From: Methanosphaera stadtmanae
Lineage (GTDB): Archaea; Methanobacteriota; Methanobacteria; Methanobacteriales; Methanobacteriaceae
NCBI GenBank assembly: GCA_015062825.1
Contig: SUTR01000011.1
Location: 1-53,965, forward strand
Direction of reading: 5' to 3'
Length of the DNA stretch: 53,965 nt
In this document: positions 35,464 to 44,600 of the stretch, in pieces
Numbering within the stretch: position 1 is the stretch's first letter
Layout: every line of letters begins with the position of its first letter
Made by a program: the position numbers and the translations under genes
Notes under the pieces: model-generated
What the model saw: the letters and a program-made list of their open reading frames with translations, nothing else
The model's database searches: none
Told to the model about the DNA's origin: nothing

Positions 35464-36528
35464 CTATTCTATTAATCCTCTTATTGTTTGTGCAAATTCT
35501 GATTCTACTATTGTTTTTGCTCCTAATGTTTTTGAATGTGCATCCAGTTCTGTTACTACATAGTCAAAGCCCATTTCTCTTAGTGGCTTTACCAGTCTTG
35601 GTCCATCGGTTAATGCTATTGTTGTTGCATCTATTTGTGATACGTCAACTGCATGTGGTACTCCCAGTATTATTGCCAGATCTACTTTTTCTTCTTTTAG
35701 TATTTCTAATGCTTTGTCTCCTGTTACTGGATATTCATCTAGTCCTCCGGTTATATAGTCGGATTTTTTGTTTATTTTCTGATTTACTTCTTTAGCATGT
35801 TTTCTGATGTATTTTAATCCTGTGAATTCATGAGTGTTTGATATGAATAGTGGAGTGTTTTCAGGATATAATTTAGTCCAGTCTATTGTCATGATATCTG
35901 CAAATAGGTAGCTTGTCTCTTTTTTTGCATTTAATACTATTGCTACTTTTTGATTTTCATCTAATGCTTCTAGTATTTTCTTTGCTATTGTTACCTTGTT
36001 GTCCCCATAGTCTGGTTGTATGTATTCTCCTTTTGCCATTCCTCGTGTTTTTTCTAGTTGAGTTGCTTTTCTTAGCATTGCTGATTGTCTTTCTAGTTCT
36101 TCATCACTTATTATTCCTTCTGTATTTGCGGATTTTAGTGCTTGTATTGCACCGGATGTATTGTCTCCTGCATCATATCCCCCATGTGTTTCTACCACTA
36201 TGATTTTTGAGTCTACATTGGCTGCTCTTGCTGCTTCTCTCATGTTTTCGCCTATTATCATACTTGCACAGGTTCCCACTATTCCTATGTATTCTGGATG
36301 GAATGTATCATATACTTCCCTGATGGTTTCGGCAAGCTTGTCTGTTGCTCCGAATATGAAGTCGTTTTCACTCATCGCTGTTGTTATTACTCTTATTCCT
36401 TCATCTTCCAGTAGTCTTCCTGTTCTGAAGCAGCATCCTGCTGGTCCATGCATTATTATTACATCAACTTCCATGTCCCTGAGTGTGTATAGAGCGGCTG
36501 CTATTGGGCTTGGTCTTGGATGGATCAT
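35464..36528 (-). CDS. cfbD: Ni-sirohydrochlorin a,c-diamide reductive cyclase, catalytic (NifD-like) subunit
   Basis: This 354-residue protein is the nitrogenase-like CfbD that, with the NifH-like CfbC, reduces and cyclises Ni-sirohydrochlorin a,c-diamide toward coenzyme F430, the nickel cofactor of methyl-CoM reductase. Supporting segments are [11 protein letters not shown] and [13 protein letters not shown], with Cys residues for the shared [4Fe-4S] cluster, and an N-terminus [16 protein letters not shown] typical for the family. cfbC is not in the window. Its start overlaps the preceding gene by 4 bases (ATGA). It is convergent with the secreted repeat protein. Confidence 0.9.
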   Translation of the reverse strand: MIHPRPSPIAAALYTLRDMEVDVIIMHGPAGCCFRTGRLLEDEGIRVITTAMSENDFIFGATDKLAETIREVYDTFHPEYIGIVGTCASMIIGENMREAARAANVDSKIIVVETHGGYDAGDNTSGAIQALKSANTEGIISDEELERQSAMLRKATQLEKTRGMAKGEYIQPDYGDNKVTIAKKILEALDENQKVAIVLNAKKETSYLFADIMTIDWTKLYPENTPLFISNTHEFTGLKYIRKHAKEVNQKINKKSDYITGGLDEYPVTGDKALEILKEEKVDLAIILGVPHAVDVSQIDATTIALTDGPRLVKPLREMGFDYVVTELDAHSKTLGAKTIVESEFAQTIRGLIE

Positions 36529-37679
36529 AACATTTCACCTTTTTTTAGTCTGTATTGTCCTACACTACTGTATTTTTTGTCCTTGAATTTTTCATATTCC
36601 AGTACTGGTAGTGCGGTTATTATTACTTTTTCTATTTTTTGTGGATCTATCTTTTTATATTCTGGATTGTCTGTCATGATAATTATACAATCTGCATTAT
36701 ATGCTTCATCGAGGCTTATCTTTTTTGCACCATGTTCTTCTATGATTTCATCTGGTATTTTATCATCATGTACCCATACTTCCACATCTCGTGATACAAA
36801 GTCATCAACAAGTATTAGTGATGCATTGTCTTGTTGTGTTATTAGTTTTTGGTCTGTTGTCACCCCTAGTACTGCTACGGTTGTTTCAAACATTGCAAGA
36901 TGTTCCTTTAGGTATAATTCCTTTTCTGCCATGTATGCCATATGATATGCTACGTAGTTATTTGTACTTCTTATTGACTCGGATAGTTGGGATGCTTCTC
37001 CATATTCATTTGCCAGGTTTATTATTTCCTGTGAGTCTCTTATTGTATCATTGTCTAGTATTGGCTGTGGATATAATAGGTTTATTCCTTCCTTGATGTT
37101 TGCCATATCTATTGCTTCTATCAGGTCTATTGTCAGTGCCTCGGATAGTATGGCTGTTTGGTTGGATAGTGCTACAAGTGTATCCTTATATGCATTTTGT
37201 AGTATTGGTATTATCTCCGCGGTCTGTATGTGTTTTACTGTTTTTATCTCTTGTGGTAATTGTTTGTATATTTCATTTGTTTTATCAAGGGACGTTTGGT
37301 TTGTTGCTGCTATTACTCTGGTATTTGAATCTATGAGTGTGGTGTATGCCATGTTTATCTCTGGTATTAAATCGTATTCATCAATGATTTTGGACATCTT
37401 ATATACTGTTCGTGGTGGTACTTTTGTATCAAATATGAGTAGTGCATCTAATCTTATGTCATCACGGACTTTTTCACATGCCTCTTTAAGCTTATCAGTA
37501 TTATATGTTCCGTCAATAATTGCATTGTGTGTGAATATTATTATTTCACTACTGGATATGTCATCTGTTTTTTCAAGAGATGTTTGTATTTGATTATCAG
37601 CATCATATACTGTTAATTCTGGGATGCATTCATACTTTTCAAGATTTGTATCCTTATCAGGATATAATGTTACTTTCAT
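36525..37679 (-). CDS. UDP-glucose/GDP-mannose dehydrogenase-like C-terminal domain protein
   Basis: This 384-residue protein resembles the middle and C-terminal parts of nucleotide-sugar dehydrogenases. A helical centre ([21 protein letters not shown]) is followed from about residue 265 by a UDP-binding-like Rossmann domain ([42 protein letters not shown]). I see neither the N-terminal GxGxxG NAD loop nor the catalytic Cys of true dehydrogenases, so it is probably not an active one. It is translationally coupled to cfbD (4-base overlap) and lies 27 bp downstream of the YchF-type gene. Its role is unknown; the coupling hints at F430 synthesis or its control. Confidence 0.7.
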   Translation of the reverse strand: MKVTLYPDKDTNLEKYECIPELTVYDADNQIQTSLEKTDDISSSEIIIFTHNAIIDGTYNTDKLKEACEKVRDDIRLDALLIFDTKVPPRTVYKMSKIIDEYDLIPEINMAYTTLIDSNTRVIAATNQTSLDKTNEIYKQLPQEIKTVKHIQTAEIIPILQNAYKDTLVALSNQTAILSEALTIDLIEAIDMANIKEGINLLYPQPILDNDTIRDSQEIINLANEYGEASQLSESIRSTNNYVAYHMAYMAEKELYLKEHLAMFETTVAVLGVTTDQKLITQQDNASLILVDDFVSRDVEVWVHDDKIPDEIIEEHGAKKISLDEAYNADCIIIMTDNPEYKKIDPQKIEKVIITALPVLEYEKFKDKKYSSVGQYRLKKGEML

Positions 37680-37706
37680 ATAGTTACCTCTTAATCTTTA
37701 AAGTTT

Positions 37707-38897
37707 TTATTTATTTGATATGATGCTTATTATATCTCCTTGTTTAAGTTCCTGGTCACTTGCTATTCTCATATTTTTTCTTGCATCTATTGCATGGGTA
37801 AATCCATCCCCGATATCTGTATGTATGCAGTAGGCCATGTCTCTTGGTGTGGAACCTTTTGGTATTAAAAGTGCATCAGGCAGGACATTTCCCTTATGAT
37901 CAGAGAATTTATGTTCATCTTCAACAGGATAAACTGCAATTTGTCCGAGTAATTCATATACTGCCTTGTTTAATGCTTCCTGTATTCCTGTTGAGCCATA
38001 TTTTTTAAGTACATTCTCGTCAATATATTCTAGTGCTTGTCTTTGTTTGGCTGATAATTTATCTTCATCTATGATTTCAAAGTGATCTTCACCTGAATTA
38101 TACTTGATAAGTCCTGCCTTATGTGCATTAACTAATGCCAACTCTGACTGTGCACTTGCTGGTATTACAAGTGGATATTTTTCCTTAAGTCTTCTGATAT
38201 TTTCCTCTGCTGTTGGTGCATCAATCTTATTTGCAACGATAATGATTGGCTTGGAAAGCTCCAGGAGTCTTGATAAAAATCTTACAATATCCTCTTTTTC
38301 CCATTTGTCATATTCATCATTCATTATACGTTCTGCTTCTATAACATCCTCAACCATTACACCGGTACCACTTAGCTGGTCTGCTATTACCTTTGCAAAG
38401 TTTAAGTGTTCACTCATAACCTTTCTTATGAGTCTTGGCCAGTTACGCTCCAATATGGAATACATCCACATTGTAACTTCATCCTGCAGGAAATTAACAT
38501 CATCCAATGGATTATGACTTCCTGCCTCACATGGAGTTCCTTCAATATCAGTAGACCCTGATGCATCAATTACATGTATCAATGCTTTTGCCTGCCTTAA
38601 ATCATCCAAAAACTGATTTCCCAATCCTTTTCCTTCATGAGCTCCAGGCACTAATCCTGCAACATCAATAAGTTCCACTGGTATATATCTAGTGCCATCC
38701 ACACATTTACTTGTACGTGGATTACATGTTAATTCCAATTCCTTACATGGACAATCAGCGGTAATATATGCTATTGCCTTATTTGCATCAATCGTTGTAA
38801 ATGGATAATTAGCAATTTCTGCCTCAGAAAGAGTTGCCGCTGAAAATAATGATGATTTACCCACATTCGGTTTTCCTGTAACTGCTATTTGTAACAT
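37707..38897 (-). CDS. ychF: YchF/Obg-type GTPase with TGS domain
   Basis: This 396-residue P-loop GTPase has G1 GKPNVGKSS (residues 8-16), G3 [14 protein letters not shown], and G4 NKID. NKxD predicts GTP preference; bacterial YchF with NxxE prefers ATP. A C-terminal TGS domain is visible ([26 protein letters not shown]). This archaeal group associates with ribosomes in translation control. The Cys-rich insertion [17 protein letters not shown] follows strand two and could bind metal. It probably leads a transcript with the cfbD pair. Confidence 0.9.
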   Translation of the reverse strand: MLQIAVTGKPNVGKSSLFSAATLSEAEIANYPFTTIDANKAIAYITADCPCKELELTCNPRTSKCVDGTRYIPVELIDVAGLVPGAHEGKGLGNQFLDDLRQAKALIHVIDASGSTDIEGTPCEAGSHNPLDDVNFLQDEVTMWMYSILERNWPRLIRKVMSEHLNFAKVIADQLSGTGVMVEDVIEAERIMNDEYDKWEKEDIVRFLSRLLELSKPIIIVANKIDAPTAEENIRRLKEKYPLVIPASAQSELALVNAHKAGLIKYNSGEDHFEIIDEDKLSAKQRQALEYIDENVLKKYGSTGIQEALNKAVYELLGQIAVYPVEDEHKFSDHKGNVLPDALLIPKGSTPRDMAYCIHTDIGDGFTHAIDARKNMRIASDQELKQGDIISIISNK

Positions 38898-39074
38898 TAA
38901 ATATCTCCTTTTAATTTTGTTAAATAATATAATTGCGATAAAAAAATCCTTTAAGATAAAATAAATATTAAAGTTATGTTAATAAATAATTTTTAAACAA
39001 TCATTATATAATATATTTATCAATTATCAGATAAAATAATTAGGATTGAAAAAATAGAATGATAAAAAAAAGTA

Positions 39075-39101
39075 TTTAAGTAGATATAAAAATCTACCTA
39101 A
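39075..39101 (-). terminator. terminator of the truncated adhesin-like gene
   Basis: On the minus strand an 11-bp stem with one G-T pair (TTTAGGTAGAT / ATCTACTTAAA) begins two bases after the stop codon and is followed by a run of seven T. Confidence 0.65.
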
Positions 39102-39103
39102 AT

Positions 39104-40670
39104 CTAAGTATTGACAACTAAAGTCTTAACATCCTCCAATTTAGGATAATCAGAGGATATAAGTACTGCTGTAATGTTATATTCGCCGGATTTATAATTT
39201 TCAGGCAATGTATACTCTACACTTACAGTGTTATTGGTTACTTTAGCATATATTGTTCTGCCATTAGAATCTTTAACTGTTTTACCGTTGATTTTGAATA
39301 CTACTTTTCCATTGTTGATTATCTTATTGTCATCTGTGAGTGTAGCTTTGAGTGTTATTGTAGAACCACGTGTTGTAGTTATGTCTTCTGCTGTTATCGT
39401 AGGAGTTTGTGCTGTAATGTTTAATTCTTGCTGTTGGCTTCTTAATGATGGACAGTGACTTGAACCGGAATATACTGCGCTGATTGTTATTCCTTCCTTA
39501 GCCCATGATGATGGTATGAAGTAGTTTTCTATTGTTGCTGTACCATTTATTACTTTTGCATAGATTACCTTACCGTTTTCATCTTTTAATGTTTTACCAT
39601 TTACTTTGAATATTACTTTTCCAGCGGTTAAGTTTGTAATTGTTTGATTATCAAAGAGGATATTTGCTCGTATTGTTGCGTTTGTATTTAATGTAAAGTC
39701 CAATGTATCTATAATTAAGTCTAATGTAGGAGTGTTATCTGCTATTGTGTTTGTTTGATTGTCTAAGTTTACTGATGCATCACCATAAGTTGATGAAGAT
39801 AATAAATAATTGTTCATTATTACATTATTTGTACCGTTTCCAGTGATTGTATAATCTAACTTGTTGATTATGCTATTGTTGGTTATGGTTATATTAGATG
39901 CACGGCCAGTTAATGTAATGCTACTATCATCAGATGTTATGTTATTATTATTGATGTATATATTAGAATTGTTTATCTTGAATGATGTTGTGATATTGTT
40001 TTCTTCAAGAACTACATTTTCTCCCAATGTTAAAGATTCAATGATATTGTTATTTTGAACTATAGAATCATTTCCAGCACTTAATGATTTAATAGTATTT
40101 CCAATTATTGTAGAATTAATTATTTGTAATGTATCAAGGGTATTATTTGTAATTATTACATTTGTAGAAGATAAACCTACAGATCCAGTTAAATTATTGT
40201 TATTTAGTATTAAGTTTTTAACTAGAACATCTACACCCTGAACCCATTGTTCTAATATTGCATAATCATTTGCAATTATTGTATTGTTTTCTATTGTTAT
40301 GTTTTCTCCTTGAATTCTTAATGTATTTGCTATTTCATTATCCCTGAGAATACCTCTACCATCAATAACATTTCCTTTTAATGTAATATTATAATTTTCC
40401 CCATCAGTATTATATGTTGTAATGTATACCAGATTTCCTATTTTACCCATGACATTTACATCATCAGTTTCTCCGACAACAGTATTATTTTCAAGTAGTA
40501 CATTGTTTGCTCCGGCAACTACCAGTGTACTATGACCAAAGTTTCCATGAGTCAGGAATTTACTGTTTGTTACATTAATATCACTTGCATAATTTCTTAT
40601 ACTGAATCCAACTACCTTAGATCCAATCTGTTCCATATAATTGGTATATGTGATATTGTTTATTGATACT
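39104..40670 (-). pseudogene. 5'-truncated adhesin-like (beta-helix + KING domain) gene
   Basis: The longest ATG frame (40636, 510 residues) begins inside a beta-helix repeat and has no signal peptide, unlike the 1747-residue family member at 41648. Upstream of that ATG the same frame keeps the repeat pattern (VSINNITYTNYMEQIG), then turns at about 40670 into a hydrophobic A/T-coded stretch with no start codon before a stop at 40730-40732. So the 5' end is missing and this is likely a remnant. What remains is a right-handed beta-helix (NNNITSDDSSITLTGRASN type, about residues 1-300 from the ATG) and two C-terminal Ig-like domains with FKVNGKTLKDE and FKINGKTVKDS. The perfect palindrome CTTAAGTAAATACTTAAG lies at the junction. 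Confidence 0.7.
39570..39598. repeat. 29-bp identity shared with 41799-41827
   Basis: Bases 39570-39598 and 41799-41827 are identical. They code for the KTLKDENGK part of the C-terminal domain in two separate genes. Further, less exact copies lie near 39250-39300 and 42100-42140. Conservation at the DNA level suggests recent conversion or recombination between the genes. Confidence 0.85.
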
Positions 40671-40688
40671 CTTAAGTAAATACTTAAG
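40671..40688. repeat. perfect inverted repeat at the adhesin truncation point
   Basis: CTTAAGTA-AA-TACTTAAG is an 18-base perfect dyad where the coding pattern of the truncated adhesin stops. The adjoining 40681-40699 resembles 39073-39093 beyond the gene's other end (shared core TTAAGTAGATA). Confidence 0.7.
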
Positions 40689-40797
40689 TAGATAAAAATA
40701 AAAAGTGGTGTGAAAAAAATAAAAAATAATTATTCGTTTTATTTAAAAATAATAAAAAATAAGGATTATTAAAATAAGTTAATAAAATAGTTTATAA

Positions 40798-41424
40798 TCA
40801 TATTACAACCACACACATGTATCCAAAGTCCATATTGGTTGCTTCCTGAAGGGTTACCTTGACTATTTGTTCATCAGGATAGCTTAGTTTTTCACATATG
40901 GTTATTGGAGTATCAGGACTAAATCCATGTTCTATCAAGTATTCAGCAAGTTCACTTATATGTCTGTTGGGTAATATTATATTGGCAGTATCATTATCAA
41001 TTCGGTCTACCAAGTCATCTGCCGGTGCTCGTCCTCCATGGATGGTTATAAGATTAGCTGTATCCCAAGGTATTTGCAGTTTTGCTGCAGCCAGTTGTAC
41101 AGAGCTTATTCCTGGAACTACATTTAGTTTTGTTTCTGGTGACAATCTTTGAACTGTCTTAAGCATACCAGAAAATCCAGGATCCCCTGTTGAAAGAATT
41201 GTTACAATTTTTCCCTCATTGACATATTCTACTGCCGTTTTAACTGTTTGTGGTATGTCTCTTGGTTGTAATACTTCCATTTCTGCATTTACATAGTCAA
41301 ATAGTTCTAATGATCTTTGACTTCCAACTAGTACATCAGAATTTTCAATAAGATCAACTGTTCCTAATGTAAGGTATTCCTTTGCACCAGGACCTATTCC
41401 TACAATGTTCATCTTATTTGTCAT
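40798..41424 (-). CDS. cbiE: cobalt-precorrin-7 (C5)-methyltransferase
   Basis: This 208-residue SAM-dependent tetrapyrrole methyltransferase acts in cobamide (B12) synthesis. VGIGPGAKEYLTLG at the start, STGDPGFSGM in the middle and VVPGISSVQLAAAKL are the CbiE/CobL-type motifs. The separate decarboxylase CbiT is not in the window. Methanol-using methanogens need corrinoid for methyl transfer, which fits the organism. A ribosome site (GGGGGA) precedes ATG 41424. It stands alone between two adhesin-like genes. Confidence 0.9.
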   Translation of the reverse strand: MTNKMNIVGIGPGAKEYLTLGTVDLIENSDVLVGSQRSLELFDYVNAEMEVLQPRDIPQTVKTAVEYVNEGKIVTILSTGDPGFSGMLKTVQRLSPETKLNVVPGISSVQLAAAKLQIPWDTANLITIHGGRAPADDLVDRIDNDTANIILPNRHISELAEYLIEHGFSPDTPITICEKLSYPDEQIVKVTLQEATNMDFGYMCVVVI

Positions 41425-41628
41425 ATTATTTTTCCCCCATGATTAATAGAAGCATATCTTGTTGCTCTATCGACTTTATTATTTTATACTACGAAAAAAA
41501 GATTATCCTAAAACTTGACTTTCTTTAAATAGTATTATATTATTAAATTTAGTTTTTAATACTTATTAATATTTATCAAATAATAAATAAATAGGTTAAA
41601 TTATATAATTTAATAAAAAAAAAGATGT

Positions 41629-41652
41629 GATAAATAGAAGAGTCTATTTATC
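41629..41652 (-). terminator. terminator of the large adhesin-like gene
   Basis: A perfect 10-bp stem (GATAAATAGA / TCTATTTATC) with a 4-base loop spans the stop codon. On the minus strand a long T run follows. Confidence 0.75.
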
Positions 41653-44600
41653 TTACTAATGTGATGTTAGTTGATTCTTCTATGCGCTGATATTGTGTAT
41701 CAATAAATGTTGCTGTGAATGTATAGTTAGCAGGTTTATATGATGTGAGTGTTACATCAAATGTTACCTGACCATCCTGTACTTTTAAGTATATTACTTT
41801 ACCGTTTTCATCTTTTAATGTTTTACCGTTGATTTTGAGTACTACTTTACCTGTATTGATTGGTGTTTGTCCAAGTGTTACTTTTACTGTTATGTTGCTT
41901 GTTTGTCCGATGGTTATCTGTGAATCGGATATTATTTCCATAGTAGGTACTTCTTTTGTAATGTTTATTGTTTCTTTTTGACTTCTTGAGCTTTCATAGT
42001 TTGATGAACCGGAGTATGTTGCTTCTATTGTAAGGTTTTTATCAGCCCATTCTGTTGGCAGAGTATATTCTAGTGTTGCCTTACCGTCTGTAACTTTTAT
42101 GTAGATTACTTTGCCGTTTTCATCTTTAACTGTTTTTCCGTTGATTTTAAAGACCACCTTACCGTTTGTTACTGCTTGTCCAGTTTCATCTGTCACTGCT
42201 GCTGTGATATTAGTTTTTTGTCCTGGTATTAGTGTGAACTGTTCAAATGTTATTGTTGTTGCCGGTTTAATAACGTTTAATGTTATTGTCTGCTGTGCTT
42301 GGTTATATTCATCATTTTGAAGATATACTAATTTGAGTGTGGTGTTTGTTTGCTTATTGAATATGAGTTTGAATGATACTTCAGCATTTGTGATGTTTGC
42401 CACATCAAGTAGATTGTCATTTGCATCTCTAAGCTCTACAATTCCTGTTTCTATTAGCATATCATCTTCATCACTAAATACTGCATTTATAGTTATTTCC
42501 TGGTTAATGTATCCTATCATATCGTTTACTTCTATAGTTACATTTTTCAATTTGATTATTGTTATTGTTGCTGTGGTAATGTTTGTATAATGATTGTCAT
42601 TTTCATAGATTATATCTACTGTGTATATTCCTTTGGTATTGTTGTATTGGAATAATACTTGACCATTTGTTACTTCCATAGTTTGTGTAAGATTATCTAT
42701 TCTGAATTCCAGATTTCCTTCTGTGATTGGTTGGCCCTCAGTATCTGTAACATTAACTGTTAGTTGTGCTATTTCTCCTTCCTGGACTGTTATGTTTTCT
42801 ACTGTTATGAGGATATTTGACAAGTCTGTTATTGGAGTGTTGTTTTCTATTGTATTTTGATATCCATCACCAATTACTGATTCATTACCTGTTGTTGATG
42901 CGACTAGATAATTGTTTGTAATATTGTTTAATGCTGTGCTTGTAAGGTTTACTGCATATGTTGCATTATTAGTATTTGTTTTTAGTGTTATGTTGTTGTA
43001 TGTTATGTTGTTACGTCCGGAATAGGAACTTGATGTGTATTCCCATTTGATTCCGTTTGGATAGCTGTCTATTGCATCATAATTTGTTGTTTGAACATCA
43101 TCCATAGTACTTACTATGTTGATATTGTTATATGACATGTTGCTATATCCTGAACCATATCCTGCAATAGCAGTACTTCGACTTGCATTTGAGGTCATGT
43201 TGTTATAGTTGATGTTGTTGTATTGAGCAAGATATAATTCTACGATGTAGGTTACTGGTGATTTTGAATCTAGGGTATTGTATAATATATTGTTATGATC
43301 TGATGTCATTATTTTATTTGCTTCATCAATTGATGATGAGACATATATGGCATATGTGAATTCATCTGATATTACCTTGATGTTGTTGTTTGTTATGTTG
43401 TTGTATGATGAATTGAATAATTCTATACCGTTTGCATAGGAGTTACTGTAGGTTTCTATTGTATTGTTGTCTATTGTGCTGTTTGCTACTAAGCTGTTAA
43501 ATACAACTCCATATGCATACTTGTCTGCCTGTGTATATATCTTGTTGTTTGTTATCATTGTATTTTGTTGTAATTGTTTATTGGAAGAATTACCTCTTAT
43601 GTCTATTGATTCTATTGTTCCATAAATATCTGATTGACCTGTATAGTTTGTTGTAATTGTATTTGAATCAATTACCAGATTATCTGTTGTTACAGCATTA
43701 ATAGATGAGGTGTATACTTTTGTATTAGCATCATAATTAACATTTTTACTTAGTCCTATTGTTGTAATAGTATTGTTTAGTATTTTTATATCATCTGCAT
43801 CATTTACTATGATTGCATGTGTATCGTTTATGATATTGTTTTCTATTGTTAATGTATTGTTTTCTATTGTTAGGTTTGTTGTTTTGTCTACGAGTATGAG
43901 ATATTCATCATTGTCATTGCTGTTGAACTGAATATCACTGATTATTGTACCGCCTGCCTTTTGTTTAACTATTATGGTACCATTGTTAAATACTGCTTGT
44001 GTTGTTGCTGTTGTTATGTTTAATGGCATTGTTATTATTATGTTTCTATTATTGAATTCTCCTTCAAATTGTAATTCATCGTTAGGATGTATTATATCCT
44101 CTTTAACTGTTCCATCGTCATTGAAGTAGTATGTGAAGTTTCCATCATTAAGCACTACTTTTTGTGGTGTTGGCATTGTTGCCTGAATGTGTAATATATT
44201 GCTTTCTGTGTATGAAGTTACATTTATTGTTGAATCAGCGGATGTTACTGTATAGTTTACTTTTGCAATTCCACCTGTGATGATTGCACTGTCTTGACTG
44301 AAGTTTCCACGATCTGATGTGTAATTAACATATAATGTATCCTGTAATGGTACATCCAAGTCATAATAGTTTGTTCCATCAGTATACTTGTTTAATGTTG
44401 TAGTTACCTCTATGGTATCCTTATAATTTATATTTTCACTAGGATTTACACTGCTGTTTAATACTACCCAATATTTCACTTCTATTGGAGTGCAGTCATA
44501 CTCTTCTTCATCCCATGAGCTGTAGTCATAATATTTTCCAGATCCTACAAGGGATTGTGGAGTGGTATTTGTTGCCCACCAATTATAGTTTGCTACTGCC

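Noticed and set aside
35484-37593. Long open frames opposite cfbD and its neighbour
   Set aside because: They are Leu/Ser/Val-rich antisense readings caused by base composition; the minus-strand genes have clear family motifs.
36525-37679. Functional UDP-glucose dehydrogenase
   Set aside because: No N-terminal GxGxxG loop and no catalytic Cys motif can be found, so only the C-terminal domain resemblance is claimed.
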